From SYLG01 sp965226945 (GTDB lineage Bacteria > Planctomycetota > Planctomycetia > Gemmatales > Gemmataceae): 64,000 bases of DNA. Shown here in pieces: positions 41,167 to 48,693 of the stretch. Position numbers and translations under genes: made by a program. The DNA is taken from NCBI GenBank assembly GCA_965226945.1, contig OZ245717.1, positions 2,728,001 to 2,792,000 on the forward strand. Reading direction: 5' to 3'. Below the pieces are notes generated by a model. That model saw only the letters and a program-made list of their open reading frames with translations, did no database searches and had not been told where the DNA came from. Every line of letters starts with the position of its first letter. The stretch's first letter is position 1.

Positions 41167-42603
41167 ATGAAGCATCGTGCCCTGATTTTCTTGCTTGGCC
41201 TCCTGGGCGCGACGAGCGTCCGAGGCGAGACCATTCCCAAACCCAATGTTCTGTTCATCGCCGTGGACGACATGAACAACGACTTGGGTTGCTATGGCCA
41301 CCCCCTGGTCAAAAGCCCCAACATCGACCGCCTGGCCGCGCGCGGTACTCGCTTCGACCGGGCCTACTGCCAGTTTCCGCTTTGTAGCCCGAGCCGGGTT
41401 TCTCTGCTCACGGGCCTGCGGCCCGATACGACCAAGATCTTTGAATTGCAGACCGATTTTCGCAAAAAGACCCTGCCCGACGTCGTGACCTTGCCCCAGC
41501 TCTTTGGCAATAACGGCTACTTCGTCGCCCGGGTCGGCAAGATCTTTCACTATGGCAATCCGGGTCAAATCGGGACCAACGGCCTCGACGATGAAAAGTC
41601 GTGGCAGAAGCGGTTCAATCCCAAGGGGAGGGATAAGACCGAAGAGGCGAAAATCGTCAATCACACGAAGGGCAGAGGCCTGGGCTCTTCGTTGAGTTTC
41701 CTGGCGGCCGAGGGCACCGACGAGGAACAGACCGATGGCCTCGTGGCCAGCCAGACGATTCAGTTGCTTGAAGAGAACAAGGATCGGCCGTTTTTCATTG
41801 CGGCCGGCTTTTACCGGCCGCATTGCCCCTATGTCGCCCCCAAGAAGTATTTCGACATGTATTCCCTGGACCAGGTGCCCTTCAAGGTGGAGCCGAAAAG
41901 CCATCTGGACCGGCTACTGAAACCAGCGATCTCCAATGTCGCCCCCTTCCCCAACTATGGGCTGGACGAAGCGAAATTGCGCGAAGCGAAACGCGCCTAC
42001 TACGCGACCATCACCTTCACCGATGCCCAGGTGGGCAAACTGCTCGATGCGCTCGATCGCTTGAAACTGACCGAGAACACAATCGTGGTGTTCTGGAGCG
42101 ATCATGGCTATCTCTTGGGCGAACATGGCCTGTGGATGAAACAGAACCTGTTCGAACCATCAGCGCGCGTGCCCTTGATCGTTGCGGCACCGGGACAGAA
42201 ATCCAAGGGGACCGGTTCGCCCCGAACAGTCGAACTACTCGACCTTTATCCCACCCTGGCCGATCTGGCGGGTTTGAAACCGCCCGCCAATTTGCATGGA
42301 GAAACGCTCCGTCCGTTACTTGCCGATGCGAAAGCCCCGCGTGATCGTCCCGCATTCACCCAGGTCTGGCGTGGCGGCTTTGCCGGCCACTCGGTGCGCA
42401 CCGAACGCTGGCGCTACACCGAGTGGGACAATGGCAAGAGGGGCAGCGAACTTTATGACCATGACGCCGATCCCGGAGAATACACCAATCTTGCGTCCGA
42501 TCCGCAGCATGCCGAGGCGGTGCAAAATCTCAAGGCCCTTGTCCGTAAGAACTGGCCCAACGACTCGTTTTCCAACACCGGAGGACCACGGAACCTCCGG
42601 TAA
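41167..42603 (+). CDS. Exported sulfatase (iduronate-2-sulfatase-like)
   Basis: This is a 478-aa sulfatase starting at the ATG at 41167, where GGAGG lies ten bases upstream and a signal peptide MKHRALIFLLGLLGATSVRG follows. An overlapping GTG at 41125 would spoil the signal. NVLFIAVDDMNNDLGCYGHP is typical of iduronate-2-sulfatases. The formylglycine motif is LCSPSRVSLLTGLRP, preceded by YCQFP. GFYRPHCPYVAPKKYFDMY and FWSDHGYLLGEHGLW add the metal and K/H residues of this subgroup. The C-terminus (AFTQVWRGGFAGHSVRTERW) is the typical 'VRTxRWRYTEW' end. An 8-bp hairpin ACCGGAGG/CCTCCGGT overlaps the stop codon. A damaged second copy of the C-terminus lies about 550 bases downstream at 43152-43404. 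Confidence 0.94.
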   Translation: MKHRALIFLLGLLGATSVRGETIPKPNVLFIAVDDMNNDLGCYGHPLVKSPNIDRLAARGTRFDRAYCQFPLCSPSRVSLLTGLRPDTTKIFELQTDFRKKTLPDVVTLPQLFGNNGYFVARVGKIFHYGNPGQIGTNGLDDEKSWQKRFNPKGRDKTEEAKIVNHTKGRGLGSSLSFLAAEGTDEEQTDGLVASQTIQLLEENKDRPFFIAAGFYRPHCPYVAPKKYFDMYSLDQVPFKVEPKSHLDRLLKPAISNVAPFPNYGLDEAKLREAKRAYYATITFTDAQVGKLLDALDRLKLTENTIVVFWSDHGYLLGEHGLWMKQNLFEPSARVPLIVAAPGQKSKGTGSPRTVELLDLYPTLADLAGLKPPANLHGETLRPLLADAKAPRDRPAFTQVWRGGFAGHSVRTERWRYTEWDNGKRGSELYDHDADPGEYTNLASDPQHAEAVQNLKALVRKNWPNDSFSNTGGPRNLR

Positions 42604-42764
42604 AACGACAAGGAAACCCGGTAACCACCTTGCCCCGCTTAGACGGGACAGGCGATGGCGCCACAGTGATTTGCAACGGAGGCGGGCGACGACACCTTGA
42701 TCGCGGACAATACACGTGTAATCGTGAAAAAGGACGACATTTTTTAGAACTCCAGGAGGAAACG

Positions 42765-43100
42765 GTGGCAGATCCAAGAGAAGGCTGGGTTAACTATAAT
42801 TCTGGCTACCCCAAAATCGTTGGCAATTTGGAGATTTCCTCTGATCGTAACGGAGTTTTTATTGGCGGTGACCCAAGCGGATTATTATCACTAGCAAAAC
42901 TTCTGGAGTGGATCGCGAATACCGATCAAGATCGCTTAGAAAACATCCCGGTCGGCGCGCGCTTTCATATCCATTTATATCACCACAAAACAATTGAGGC
43001 GTTTAATTCCCTCAATCGATTTTCCAAGGAAACACAGATCTGCCGATTGGATGCGAAAGGGACAGGTGAATTTCCTGAAAAGTACAATAAAAAGAAATAA
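42765..43100 (+). CDS. Small protein resembling immunity protein 32 (Imm32)
   Basis: This is an acidic, soluble protein of about 111 aa. The GTG at 42765 is preceded by AGGAGG at five bases, the best ribosome binding site in this region. NLEISSDRNGVFIGGDPSGLLSLAKLLEWIAN is close to the pattern of Imm32-type immunity proteins (a 'E-GN-GLxxLAxxLL' strand-helix), and FHIHLYHHKTIEAFNS fits their second half. Family match is from memory and moderate. The sequence is more AT-rich than its neighbours, suggesting horizontal acquisition. It sits alone between an intact sulfatase and a degenerate sulfatase fragment, with no toxin gene visible within several kilobases, so it would be an orphan immunity or unrelated gene. 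Confidence 0.55.
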   Translation: MADPREGWVNYNSGYPKIVGNLEISSDRNGVFIGGDPSGLLSLAKLLEWIANTDQDRLENIPVGARFHIHLYHHKTIEAFNSLNRFSKETQICRLDAKGTGEFPEKYNKKK

Positions 43101-43151
43101 CGTAATTTTATTGTATATTATACATATACTTTATTTTGAAATAAATCAACC

Positions 43152-43404
43152 TCTCGGGCCGACCCGGCAGGCCTAATGCCGCCTGTCAACCTGCATGGCC
43201 CGTCGTAAACACCGCTCCTTGCCGACCCGACCGCCGCGCGCCACCAGGCCGCCTTCACCCAAATTTGGCAAGGCGGCCTTTTCGGCCATTCGGTCCACTC
43301 GGAACGGTGGCGTTACTCCGAGCGGGACCATGGCAAGCGTGGCAGTGAACTCTACGCCCATGATGCCGATCCAGGGGGAATCCACCAATCTGGCTTCCGA
43401 ACCC
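43152..43404 (+). pseudogene. Degenerate sulfatase C-terminal fragment
   Basis: Translating from the frame of 43176 gives PPVNLHGPS, a TAA stop, then TPLLADPTAARHQAAF, TQIWQGGLFGHSVHSERW, RYSERDHGKRGSELYAHDAD. It parallels the C-terminus of the intact sulfatase at 41167-42603 (KPPANLHGET, PLLADAKAPRDRPAF, TQVWRGGFAGHSVRTERW, RYTEWDNGKRGSELYDHDAD). One extra G after the DAD codons shifts the frame; removing it restores PGESTNLASEP, matching PGEYTNLASDP. There is no N-terminal or catalytic part. It is therefore a decayed copy of the last about 85 residues, with one nonsense codon and one frameshift. Confidence 0.85.
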
Positions 43405-43406
43405 AC

Positions 43407-43540
43407 GGCAAATCAATGATCCAATCCGCGTTGGATGCTAACTACCGCGAAAGCGTCGTTTTGACGGGGTAAGCCTTGATGGCTCCGCCAGCGATCGCGA
43501 CTTCGTCTTCGCCGCTAATTCGGGTTTTCGCTGAACCCAT
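43407..43540 (-). pseudogene. Fragment of a paralogue of the 43616-44431 gene
   Basis: The minus strand encodes SGEDEVAIAGGAIKAY, PVKTTLSR, a TAG stop, then LASNADWIIDLP. The intact neighbouring gene reads EGEGKELPVVDGVVKLY, PVKTTLSRWLTSNADWVADLP at the same place, so TGG (W) has become TAG. Only about 45 codons are left of a protein of about 270. The fragment starts at an ATG at 43540 with GGGAGAAAG nearby, which could allow a 32-residue peptide, but the match to the interior of the paralogue points to a relic. It abuts the sulfatase fragment on the other strand with essentially no spacer. Confidence 0.8.
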
Positions 43541-43615
43541 TGGAATCTTTCTCCCAGGTGGTAACAAGGGAGCACTCCGGCAAGGCACGATTCCCATTCT
43601 CTTCATCAACAAGGG

Positions 43616-44431
43616 TCAAGAATAGGTCACGCTCACATGCTTAAAACCGAGCCCTTCGCCGATTTTGAATAATTCCTTGAGAATTACCTCGTTCTTTTCC
43701 ATGCCGGGATTTTCTTGCCTGAATTGAATTCTGCTATCGGGAGTGATTTTCTGACCTTTCATTAAGGCCTTGAGAGAGTTCGTCACCTTTTCTGACACTG
43801 CGTTTTCATTTTCCGCAATGGCGGGCAAATCCGCCACCCAGTCGGCGTTGGAGGTCAACCACCGAGACAAGGTGGTTTTGACGGGGTAGAGTTTGACAAC
43901 CCCATCAACCACCGGCAGTTCCTTGCCTTCCCCCTCGTCCGCTTGATTCATGAAGGGTTTGGAGTATTTTGCCCAAGTCATGGTTTCATCGTTTGAGATC
44001 GTCCACATACTGCTGGTCTTTTGAAATCCCATTTCCTTGGCGAAATCGGCCACTTTCTTGTCGATGGCTTTGGTCTGAAGCGGCTCGGTCTCACTAGTGC
44101 GATACATGGTAAATTGGATATGAGGATACTTCTTGGCCAGCGGTTGCAGTTTCTTGCGTAGCTCGCCAAGCTGCGGCGACTGATCGTCCAAGGCCCCGTC
44201 CTTAAACAGGCCGCTCGTAGCATCCACGAAAACCATCAAGTCAGCCTTGGAAGGAATCAAATCCCGTTGCAGTTGACTCGTGACCGGAAAAACAAAATAG
44301 CTCGGAGTTTCTTTTTTGTCTTCGGCCCGGATTGAGGCGCCGCCAAGTGAAAGCAAGCCTGCGCAAAAAAGCGCTGCTGTGCCCGGAAGCCAATGACCAA
44401 GGAACCGGCTCTTCGAAGCAACAAGCATCAT
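43616..44431 (-). CDS. Exported protein of unknown function
   Basis: This is a 271-aa protein with a signal peptide (HWLPGTAALFCAGLLSLGGASIRAE, cleavage near residue 36). The mature part has alternating strands and helices: TSQLQRDLIPSKADLMVFVD, KYPHIQFTMYRTSETEPLQT, AIDKKVADFAKEMGFQKTSS, then VVKLYPVKTTLSRWL and a C-terminal helical part. The fold pattern (strand, E-rich helix, strand) could be thioredoxin-like, though no CxxC is present. AGGAG lies eight bases before the first ATG. I do not recognise the family. A partial second copy lies directly downstream (43407-43540), so this family has been duplicated here. It is likely extracytoplasmic; function unknown. Confidence 0.68.
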   Translation of the reverse strand: MMLVASKSRFLGHWLPGTAALFCAGLLSLGGASIRAEDKKETPSYFVFPVTSQLQRDLIPSKADLMVFVDATSGLFKDGALDDQSPQLGELRKKLQPLAKKYPHIQFTMYRTSETEPLQTKAIDKKVADFAKEMGFQKTSSMWTISNDETMTWAKYSKPFMNQADEGEGKELPVVDGVVKLYPVKTTLSRWLTSNADWVADLPAIAENENAVSEKVTNSLKALMKGQKITPDSRIQFRQENPGMEKNEVILKELFKIGEGLGFKHVSVTYS

Positions 44432-44787
44432 GGCGAACTCTCCTGCAACGAAAGGAATGAATTTTCTACAGATTCACTCATCCACACTCAACGGCTTGCT
44501 CTGGCTATACTAACTATTTCCAAGCAAAAGGGAAAGAAAAAATCAAAGATCGATTTTGATGGAACGCGCCGGGATAGGAATCTAGCGGATTCCGTTTTAA
44601 AAGGTGGAAAATCGGTCTGTGATCCACGCACCAAAAACTCTGGCCTTTTACGAAAAGGGAGAGGCAAGCGTTCGTCAGGCAAACGATGCGACGAGCGCCC
44701 GACCTTGATCAGGCACTCGCCGGTCAGATAATCGACCAATTCCCACCGCGAATAAGGAATCCGCGCCCCGCACTCAAGATCCCCAAC
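44432..44787. other. Intergenic region upstream of the exported protein gene
   Basis: No well-supported gene lies between the 5' end of the exported-protein gene and the stop codon of pnkp. A minus-strand reading frame (44488-44739, 83 codons) has a passable start (VDYLTGECLIKVGRS) but its C-terminal half is low-complexity and F/S/R-rich, and it lacks a ribosome binding site. The promoter for the gene at 44431 should be in the A/T-rich part near 44500-44620. Confidence 0.45.
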
Positions 44788-47370
44788 TCACAATCGTGGG
44801 TCAACTGGTTCGGTCTCAAGCGCCAGCACGCCAAAGACGCATTCATGGACGCGCCTGAGCGGTTCCCTGTCGACAAACCGCTCCAGCGCCTCGGCGCCCA
44901 AGACGAACTCGCGATCGGCCAGAATGCGTTTGGCTCCCACGCCCCGTTTGCGCAGGCGCATGATGTTGCCAGGCAAGTCATAGTCGGGACCGTAGATGAT
45001 GCGCAGGTACTCCCTTCCGCGGCATTTCACCGCGGGTTGCACGAGGCCCTTGGGTCCCTTGCTGATGAAGTCGAACGGCTTGACGACCATGCCCTCGCCC
45101 CCCGCCCCGGTCAGTTCGGTCCACCAGTGAGTCGCCGCAACCTCTTGGGCGTCATCGCTCAGGTCGACAACCCGGTAAGGGGTCGCGAGCAAGAGCACCG
45201 GGTCCTGGTCGCAAAGCCCCTTGAGCGTTTCCATGTGCCAGACATGGTTTTGCTCCAGGTGGGTCTTTCCCTCGGTGGCAAGCAGGTGAAAGGGAGCCAG
45301 GGTCAAATCGTCCACCGAATCGACCGGCCAGCAGTAACCGCGGTAGGCCGCGATGTAGCGTTCCAGATTGGCGAGCTTCGCTTTTTCCACCGCCAAGACG
45401 GCTGCCGCGTCACCGGGTGCTGCCATGCGGGCGAGGGCTTTTTCAAGCGAATCGATGGCCACCGGCAGCGATGCGCTCCCTGCCGCCCCGACCGCGGCGT
45501 ACTGCTTTTGCAAGAGTTCCTGCGCCTTGGCCGACCAGGGCATTAGCTCGCAATCGAGGCAAAACCAGTCGGTTTGCAGCGTCTCCCACCAGCCCGCCTT
45601 CGTGGCGGCTTGCCGTAGCCGCTCCAAAAAAGCCAGCTCCACGGCGCCATCGTGAAAAAACCGCCGGCCTGTGCGCGTGAAGAGGACTCCCGCTTCGCCG
45701 GTCATCACACCAAATCGTTTGCGCGCCGCCTGATCGTCGCGGCAGACCACGGCGACCGCGCGCGACCCCATGTGCTTTTCCTCGCAGACGACCCGCTCCA
45801 CGCCCACGCTACGAAAGTAAGCGAAGGCCTGAGTGGGGTGCTCGAGGAACCCCTCGCGGTTGGAGGTTTCGCACGGCGACATGGTCGGCGGCAAGTAAAT
45901 CAGCCAGCGCGGATCGACCGCGAAGCGGCTCATCACCTCGAGCGCCGCAGCGGCATTTTCCTCGCGGATCTTCACCGAACGGTCAAAGCGCGTTTCCACG
46001 AAACGCTTGCCAATGACATCGGCCGCATCGAGAAGGTCGTCGTACTCCTGCTGTGCCGAAAGGCCTGAACCCTGGATTTCCAGCGGCCGTGTCGGCTCGC
46101 AGTAGACGCGCGCCGCCGCCACCGAAACGAGTTCACGCTCCGGGTAGCGCAGTGCCGTGAGCTTGCCTCCAAACACGCAGCCATTGTCGATGTTGATCGT
46201 GTGGTTGAGCCATTCCGATCGCACCACGGGAGTGTGCCCATAAACGACCATGGCCTTGCCGCGGTAGTCGGCGGCCCAGTTGTAACGGACCGGCAAACCG
46301 AATTCGTCGGTCTCTCCGGTCGTCTCCCCGAACAGAGCGAAGTTACGCACCCGCATCGAAGCGCGCCCCTGCATCGCCTGCTTCATCCCTGCGTGAGCGA
46401 CTACAAGCTTGCCGCCATCGAGCACATAGTGGCTGACGAGGCCATCGAGAAACTGCGTCAATTCCTGGCAAATGGCCCCCTTTCGGTCTTCGGGCAAGGC
46501 TTCGATTTCGGCCCAGCTTTGCTCCAGGCCATGGGTCATTTTCACATCCTTGCCGTTGAGTTTTTTGAGGAGCTTCATGTCGTGGTTGCCGGGTACGCAC
46601 AGCGCCGAACCGGCGGCAACCATCTGGAAAACGATGCGCAAAGAATCGAGCACCCGGGGACCCCGGTCGACCAGGTCGCCCACGAACACCGCCTTGCGGC
46701 CCAGCGGATGCTGGTAGATCGGGCCGCCCAGCGCATCGTCCGCCAAACCGGATACCTCATAGCCCAATTGCTTCAAAAGCGCTTCCAGTTCGTCGGCACA
46801 GCCATGGATGTCGCCGACGATGTCGAACGGGCCCTTCTCCGTGGACCGGTCGTTCCAGAGCGGTTCGCGCAGAATGTTCGCTTCATCCACCTCCCTGGGA
46901 TCCCCGAAGAAGAAGACATGGCGAAACCCTTCCAGCTTGAGGCGGCGCAGCGACTGCCTCATCTCGCGTATCTGGTTACGGATGACATGCGGGCCGAACT
47001 TGCGGTCAGTCCGAGTCGCATGACGCTCCAGGCAAACCTTCAACGGAAGATCGAACACGATCGCCACGGGCAAAACATCGAACTCTTTGGCCAGTTGCAC
47101 GAGCGGCGCGCGCGATTCCTTTTGCACATTGGTCGCATCGACGACCGTCAGGCGCCCAATCGCCAGCCGTTTCGCCGCGATCGTATGCAACACCTCGAAC
47201 GCCTCGGAGGAAACGGACTGATCCAGTTCGTCGTCGCTGACCAGGCCGCGGCAATAGTCGGAGGACAGCACTTCCGTCGCAAGAAAGTGTTTGCGGGCAA
47301 AGGTGCTCTTTCCCGATCCACTTGGGCCCACCAGCACGACCAGCGCCAGTTTGGGAATCTTCAGGTTCAT
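44788..47370 (-). CDS. pnkp: Polynucleotide kinase-phosphatase-ligase (bacterial Pnkp)
   Basis: This is an 860-aa three-domain RNA repair enzyme; known bacterial Pnkp is about 870 aa. The N-terminal kinase (1-170) has Walker A GPSGSGKST and VVDATNVQ, and phosphorylates 5'-OH ends. The central metallophosphatase (about 180-470) has GDIHGC, FVGDLVDRGP, PGNHDMK, VAHAGM and VYGHTPV and removes 2',3'-cyclic or 3'-phosphates. The C-terminal ligase-like domain has the adenylation lysine in EEKHMGSRA, CELMPW, EGMVVKPF and the motif V region KCRGREYLRIIYGP. In known systems this ligase is active only together with Hen1, whose gene is in the same operon. It starts 29 bases after the Thg1-like gene ends, with AAAGGA nine bases upstream. 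All key motifs appear intact. Confidence 0.96.
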   Translation of the reverse strand: MNLKIPKLALVVLVGPSGSGKSTFARKHFLATEVLSSDYCRGLVSDDELDQSVSSEAFEVLHTIAAKRLAIGRLTVVDATNVQKESRAPLVQLAKEFDVLPVAIVFDLPLKVCLERHATRTDRKFGPHVIRNQIREMRQSLRRLKLEGFRHVFFFGDPREVDEANILREPLWNDRSTEKGPFDIVGDIHGCADELEALLKQLGYEVSGLADDALGGPIYQHPLGRKAVFVGDLVDRGPRVLDSLRIVFQMVAAGSALCVPGNHDMKLLKKLNGKDVKMTHGLEQSWAEIEALPEDRKGAICQELTQFLDGLVSHYVLDGGKLVVAHAGMKQAMQGRASMRVRNFALFGETTGETDEFGLPVRYNWAADYRGKAMVVYGHTPVVRSEWLNHTINIDNGCVFGGKLTALRYPERELVSVAAARVYCEPTRPLEIQGSGLSAQQEYDDLLDAADVIGKRFVETRFDRSVKIREENAAAALEVMSRFAVDPRWLIYLPPTMSPCETSNREGFLEHPTQAFAYFRSVGVERVVCEEKHMGSRAVAVVCRDDQAARKRFGVMTGEAGVLFTRTGRRFFHDGAVELAFLERLRQAATKAGWWETLQTDWFCLDCELMPWSAKAQELLQKQYAAVGAAGSASLPVAIDSLEKALARMAAPGDAAAVLAVEKAKLANLERYIAAYRGYCWPVDSVDDLTLAPFHLLATEGKTHLEQNHVWHMETLKGLCDQDPVLLLATPYRVVDLSDDAQEVAATHWWTELTGAGGEGMVVKPFDFISKGPKGLVQPAVKCRGREYLRIIYGPDYDLPGNIMRLRKRGVGAKRILADREFVLGAEALERFVDREPLRRVHECVFGVLALETEPVDPRL

Positions 47371-47380
47371 TCAATCATCC

Positions 47381-47410
47381 TTTTGATTTTTATTGATTTT
47401 TATTGATTTT
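47381..47410. repeat. Decamer tandem repeat across the thg1-like stop codon
   Basis: On the minus strand the unit AAAAATCAAT is repeated: two exact units followed by AAAAATCAAA. It spans the last codons and the TAA stop of the Thg1-like gene (stop at 47400) and runs into the pnkp ribosome binding site area. It could affect translational coupling, or be simple slippage. Confidence 0.8.
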
Positions 47411-48167
47411 TAAGAATCTGTTTTTCGATGAACTGTGAATAGGCCTCCCTCATTGGCAGTTCCAGATCTCGCCGGAGGCGCCGCCTTGTGGCGACCACCG
47501 TTTCATTCGTGACGGGGTTGCGGACCGCGTGCTCCATGTTCTCCCAATAAAGGCCCGAGCCTCGCTTTTGCCATAGCGGCAGATCATTGAACTGAACGCC
47601 GTTTTGAAAAAGAAGTTCATTCTTTTGCGCCACCGATAAGCCCGACATCGCCGCGGTGGCCTCGCCGATCGATTGGCCCTTTTTGCGCAACAGCCAGTAA
47701 CCGTGCGCATTGAGCGCGTTGCGATGCGCGTCTTCGTTTCTCCAGCGGAAATAATCGATGACCAGTTCGGCCGAAGGAAGCTGCGAGATGCGGCAATCGA
47801 ATACGCCGATCGCTCCCAACAGTAGGGAGAAGTGAGCACTCGCCTCGCCGGCAAGCAGCGATTGATATTTACGAAGCTTGCGCTGGAAGCTGTCTTCCTC
47901 GGCGGAGAACAACAGCGAAATCTCATCGCTCTGGGTGTAGCCATAGATCACCTGAAAACCGGACCCGGTCATCAGGTGTTCGGTCGTCGAAAGCATGAGA
48001 TCGCGAAATCGGGGGTCAAACGGCGCTTCAAAGCGGTGAACCTCCTTGGTCAGGCGCGTGAACCCCCTGCCGTCCAAACGAGCGACCAGATAGATACCGG
48101 GCAACACGCAGTGATCGTGCGCCGTCTCGAAAACCCGCATCTTCTGGTCAAGTTCATCAAACTTCAT
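47400..48167 (-). CDS. Thg1-like protein (3'-5' RNA polymerase / tRNA guanylyltransferase family)
   Basis: This is a 255-aa enzyme of the tRNA(His) guanylyltransferase superfamily, which adds nucleotides to the 5' end of RNA in the 3'-to-5' direction. RLDGRGFTRLTKEVHRFEAPFD is the first metal motif with the DGRGF core. YGYTQSDEISLLF carries the second metal-binding D/E of the palm domain. FRWRNEDAHRNALNAHGYWLL is the C-terminal motif of bacterial Thg1-like proteins, where eukaryotic Thg1 has HINNLYN. The ATG at 48167 overlaps the upstream kinase by 11 bases, giving translational coupling. Bacterial members of this branch can repair 5'-truncated tRNAs using the intact strand as template. Its place in an RNA-repair operon suggests it rebuilds lost 5' nucleotides before ligation. 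Confidence 0.93.
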   Translation of the reverse strand: MKFDELDQKMRVFETAHDHCVLPGIYLVARLDGRGFTRLTKEVHRFEAPFDPRFRDLMLSTTEHLMTGSGFQVIYGYTQSDEISLLFSAEEDSFQRKLRKYQSLLAGEASAHFSLLLGAIGVFDCRISQLPSAELVIDYFRWRNEDAHRNALNAHGYWLLRKKGQSIGEATAAMSGLSVAQKNELLFQNGVQFNDLPLWQKRGSGLYWENMEHAVRNPVTNETVVATRRRLRRDLELPMREAYSQFIEKQILKNQ

Positions 48168-48666
48168 CGTCCCTGTCCTCAGATGAATCCTCAGAGAAAA
48201 CCTCAGAGAAAGCCTCAGAAAAATCCTCGACGACAAATCGGCTCGCTTCCTGAGCCCTATCCTCGATGCGCACATAGAAAAGCGCATCGAAGCCTTCATC
48301 ACGACTGGGCAATTCCCTCCGGCCCGCCGTACCGAGCAGTCCTTTCCAGGGCACCTGTTGCTCCGCCGACCTTTGCTCGTTGCGCCGCTTGCAATCTTCG
48401 ACCCTGGACTGGAAGTAATAACCCACCACGCGAAACCCGATCTCCCGGGCCGCCGCGATGTAAACGATTCGCTCGGCGCGGGTGGGATTGGTGTTATCCA
48501 CCACAAACGGCTGGCCGATTTCCAGACAGGTTTTAAGCAAGCGGCTTTCCCGATTGCGCGTTTTGAGCATGTCGAGGTTGATGCGCACGTGGGTTGCGAA
48601 ATAACGCTCCTTGTAAAAGGTCGATTTGCCTGCCCCCTGCAGTCCCATGAAAATGACCGCTTCCAC
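48157..48666 (-). CDS. P-loop kinase/AAA-type ATPase (polynucleotide kinase-like)
   Basis: This is a 169-aa P-loop protein. Walker A GLQGAGKST lies at residues about 8-16. VVDNTNPTRAERIVYIAAARE matches the D-x-T-N-x-T/R region of polynucleotide kinase-like proteins, and NLDMLKTRNRES could include the phosphate-binding arginine. It looks like a single-domain 5'-OH kinase, or a small nucleotide kinase. The C-terminal tail from about residue 140 is a run of FSE/D-type acidic repeats (EAFSEVFSEDSSED), encoded by degenerate 12-base repeats. The start is GTG with GGAG six bases upstream. It overlaps the Thg1-like gene and lies 27 bases after hen1. Its activity is not proven; kinase is the most likely reading. 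Confidence 0.85.
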   Translation of the reverse strand: MEAVIFMGLQGAGKSTFYKERYFATHVRINLDMLKTRNRESRLLKTCLEIGQPFVVDNTNPTRAERIVYIAAAREIGFRVVGYYFQSRVEDCKRRNEQRSAEQQVPWKGLLGTAGRRELPSRDEGFDALFYVRIEDRAQEASRFVVEDFSEAFSEVFSEDSSEDRDDEV

Positions 48667-48693
48667 CAGAAGCTCCTTAACGATCGTTCGAAC

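Noticed and set aside
40744..41904. Minus-strand frame of 386 codons across the two sulfatases
   Set aside because: Crosses the junction of two well-supported plus-strand genes and lacks any domain.
44488..44739. Minus-strand ORF of 83 codons after pnkp
   Set aside because: No ribosome binding site, low-complexity second half; retained only as a note in the intergenic entry.
46201..47406. Plus-strand reading frame of 401 codons opposite pnkp
   Set aside because: It lies fully antisense to a gene with clear kinase, phosphatase and ligase motifs; composition is R/H/Q-rich as expected for a shadow frame.
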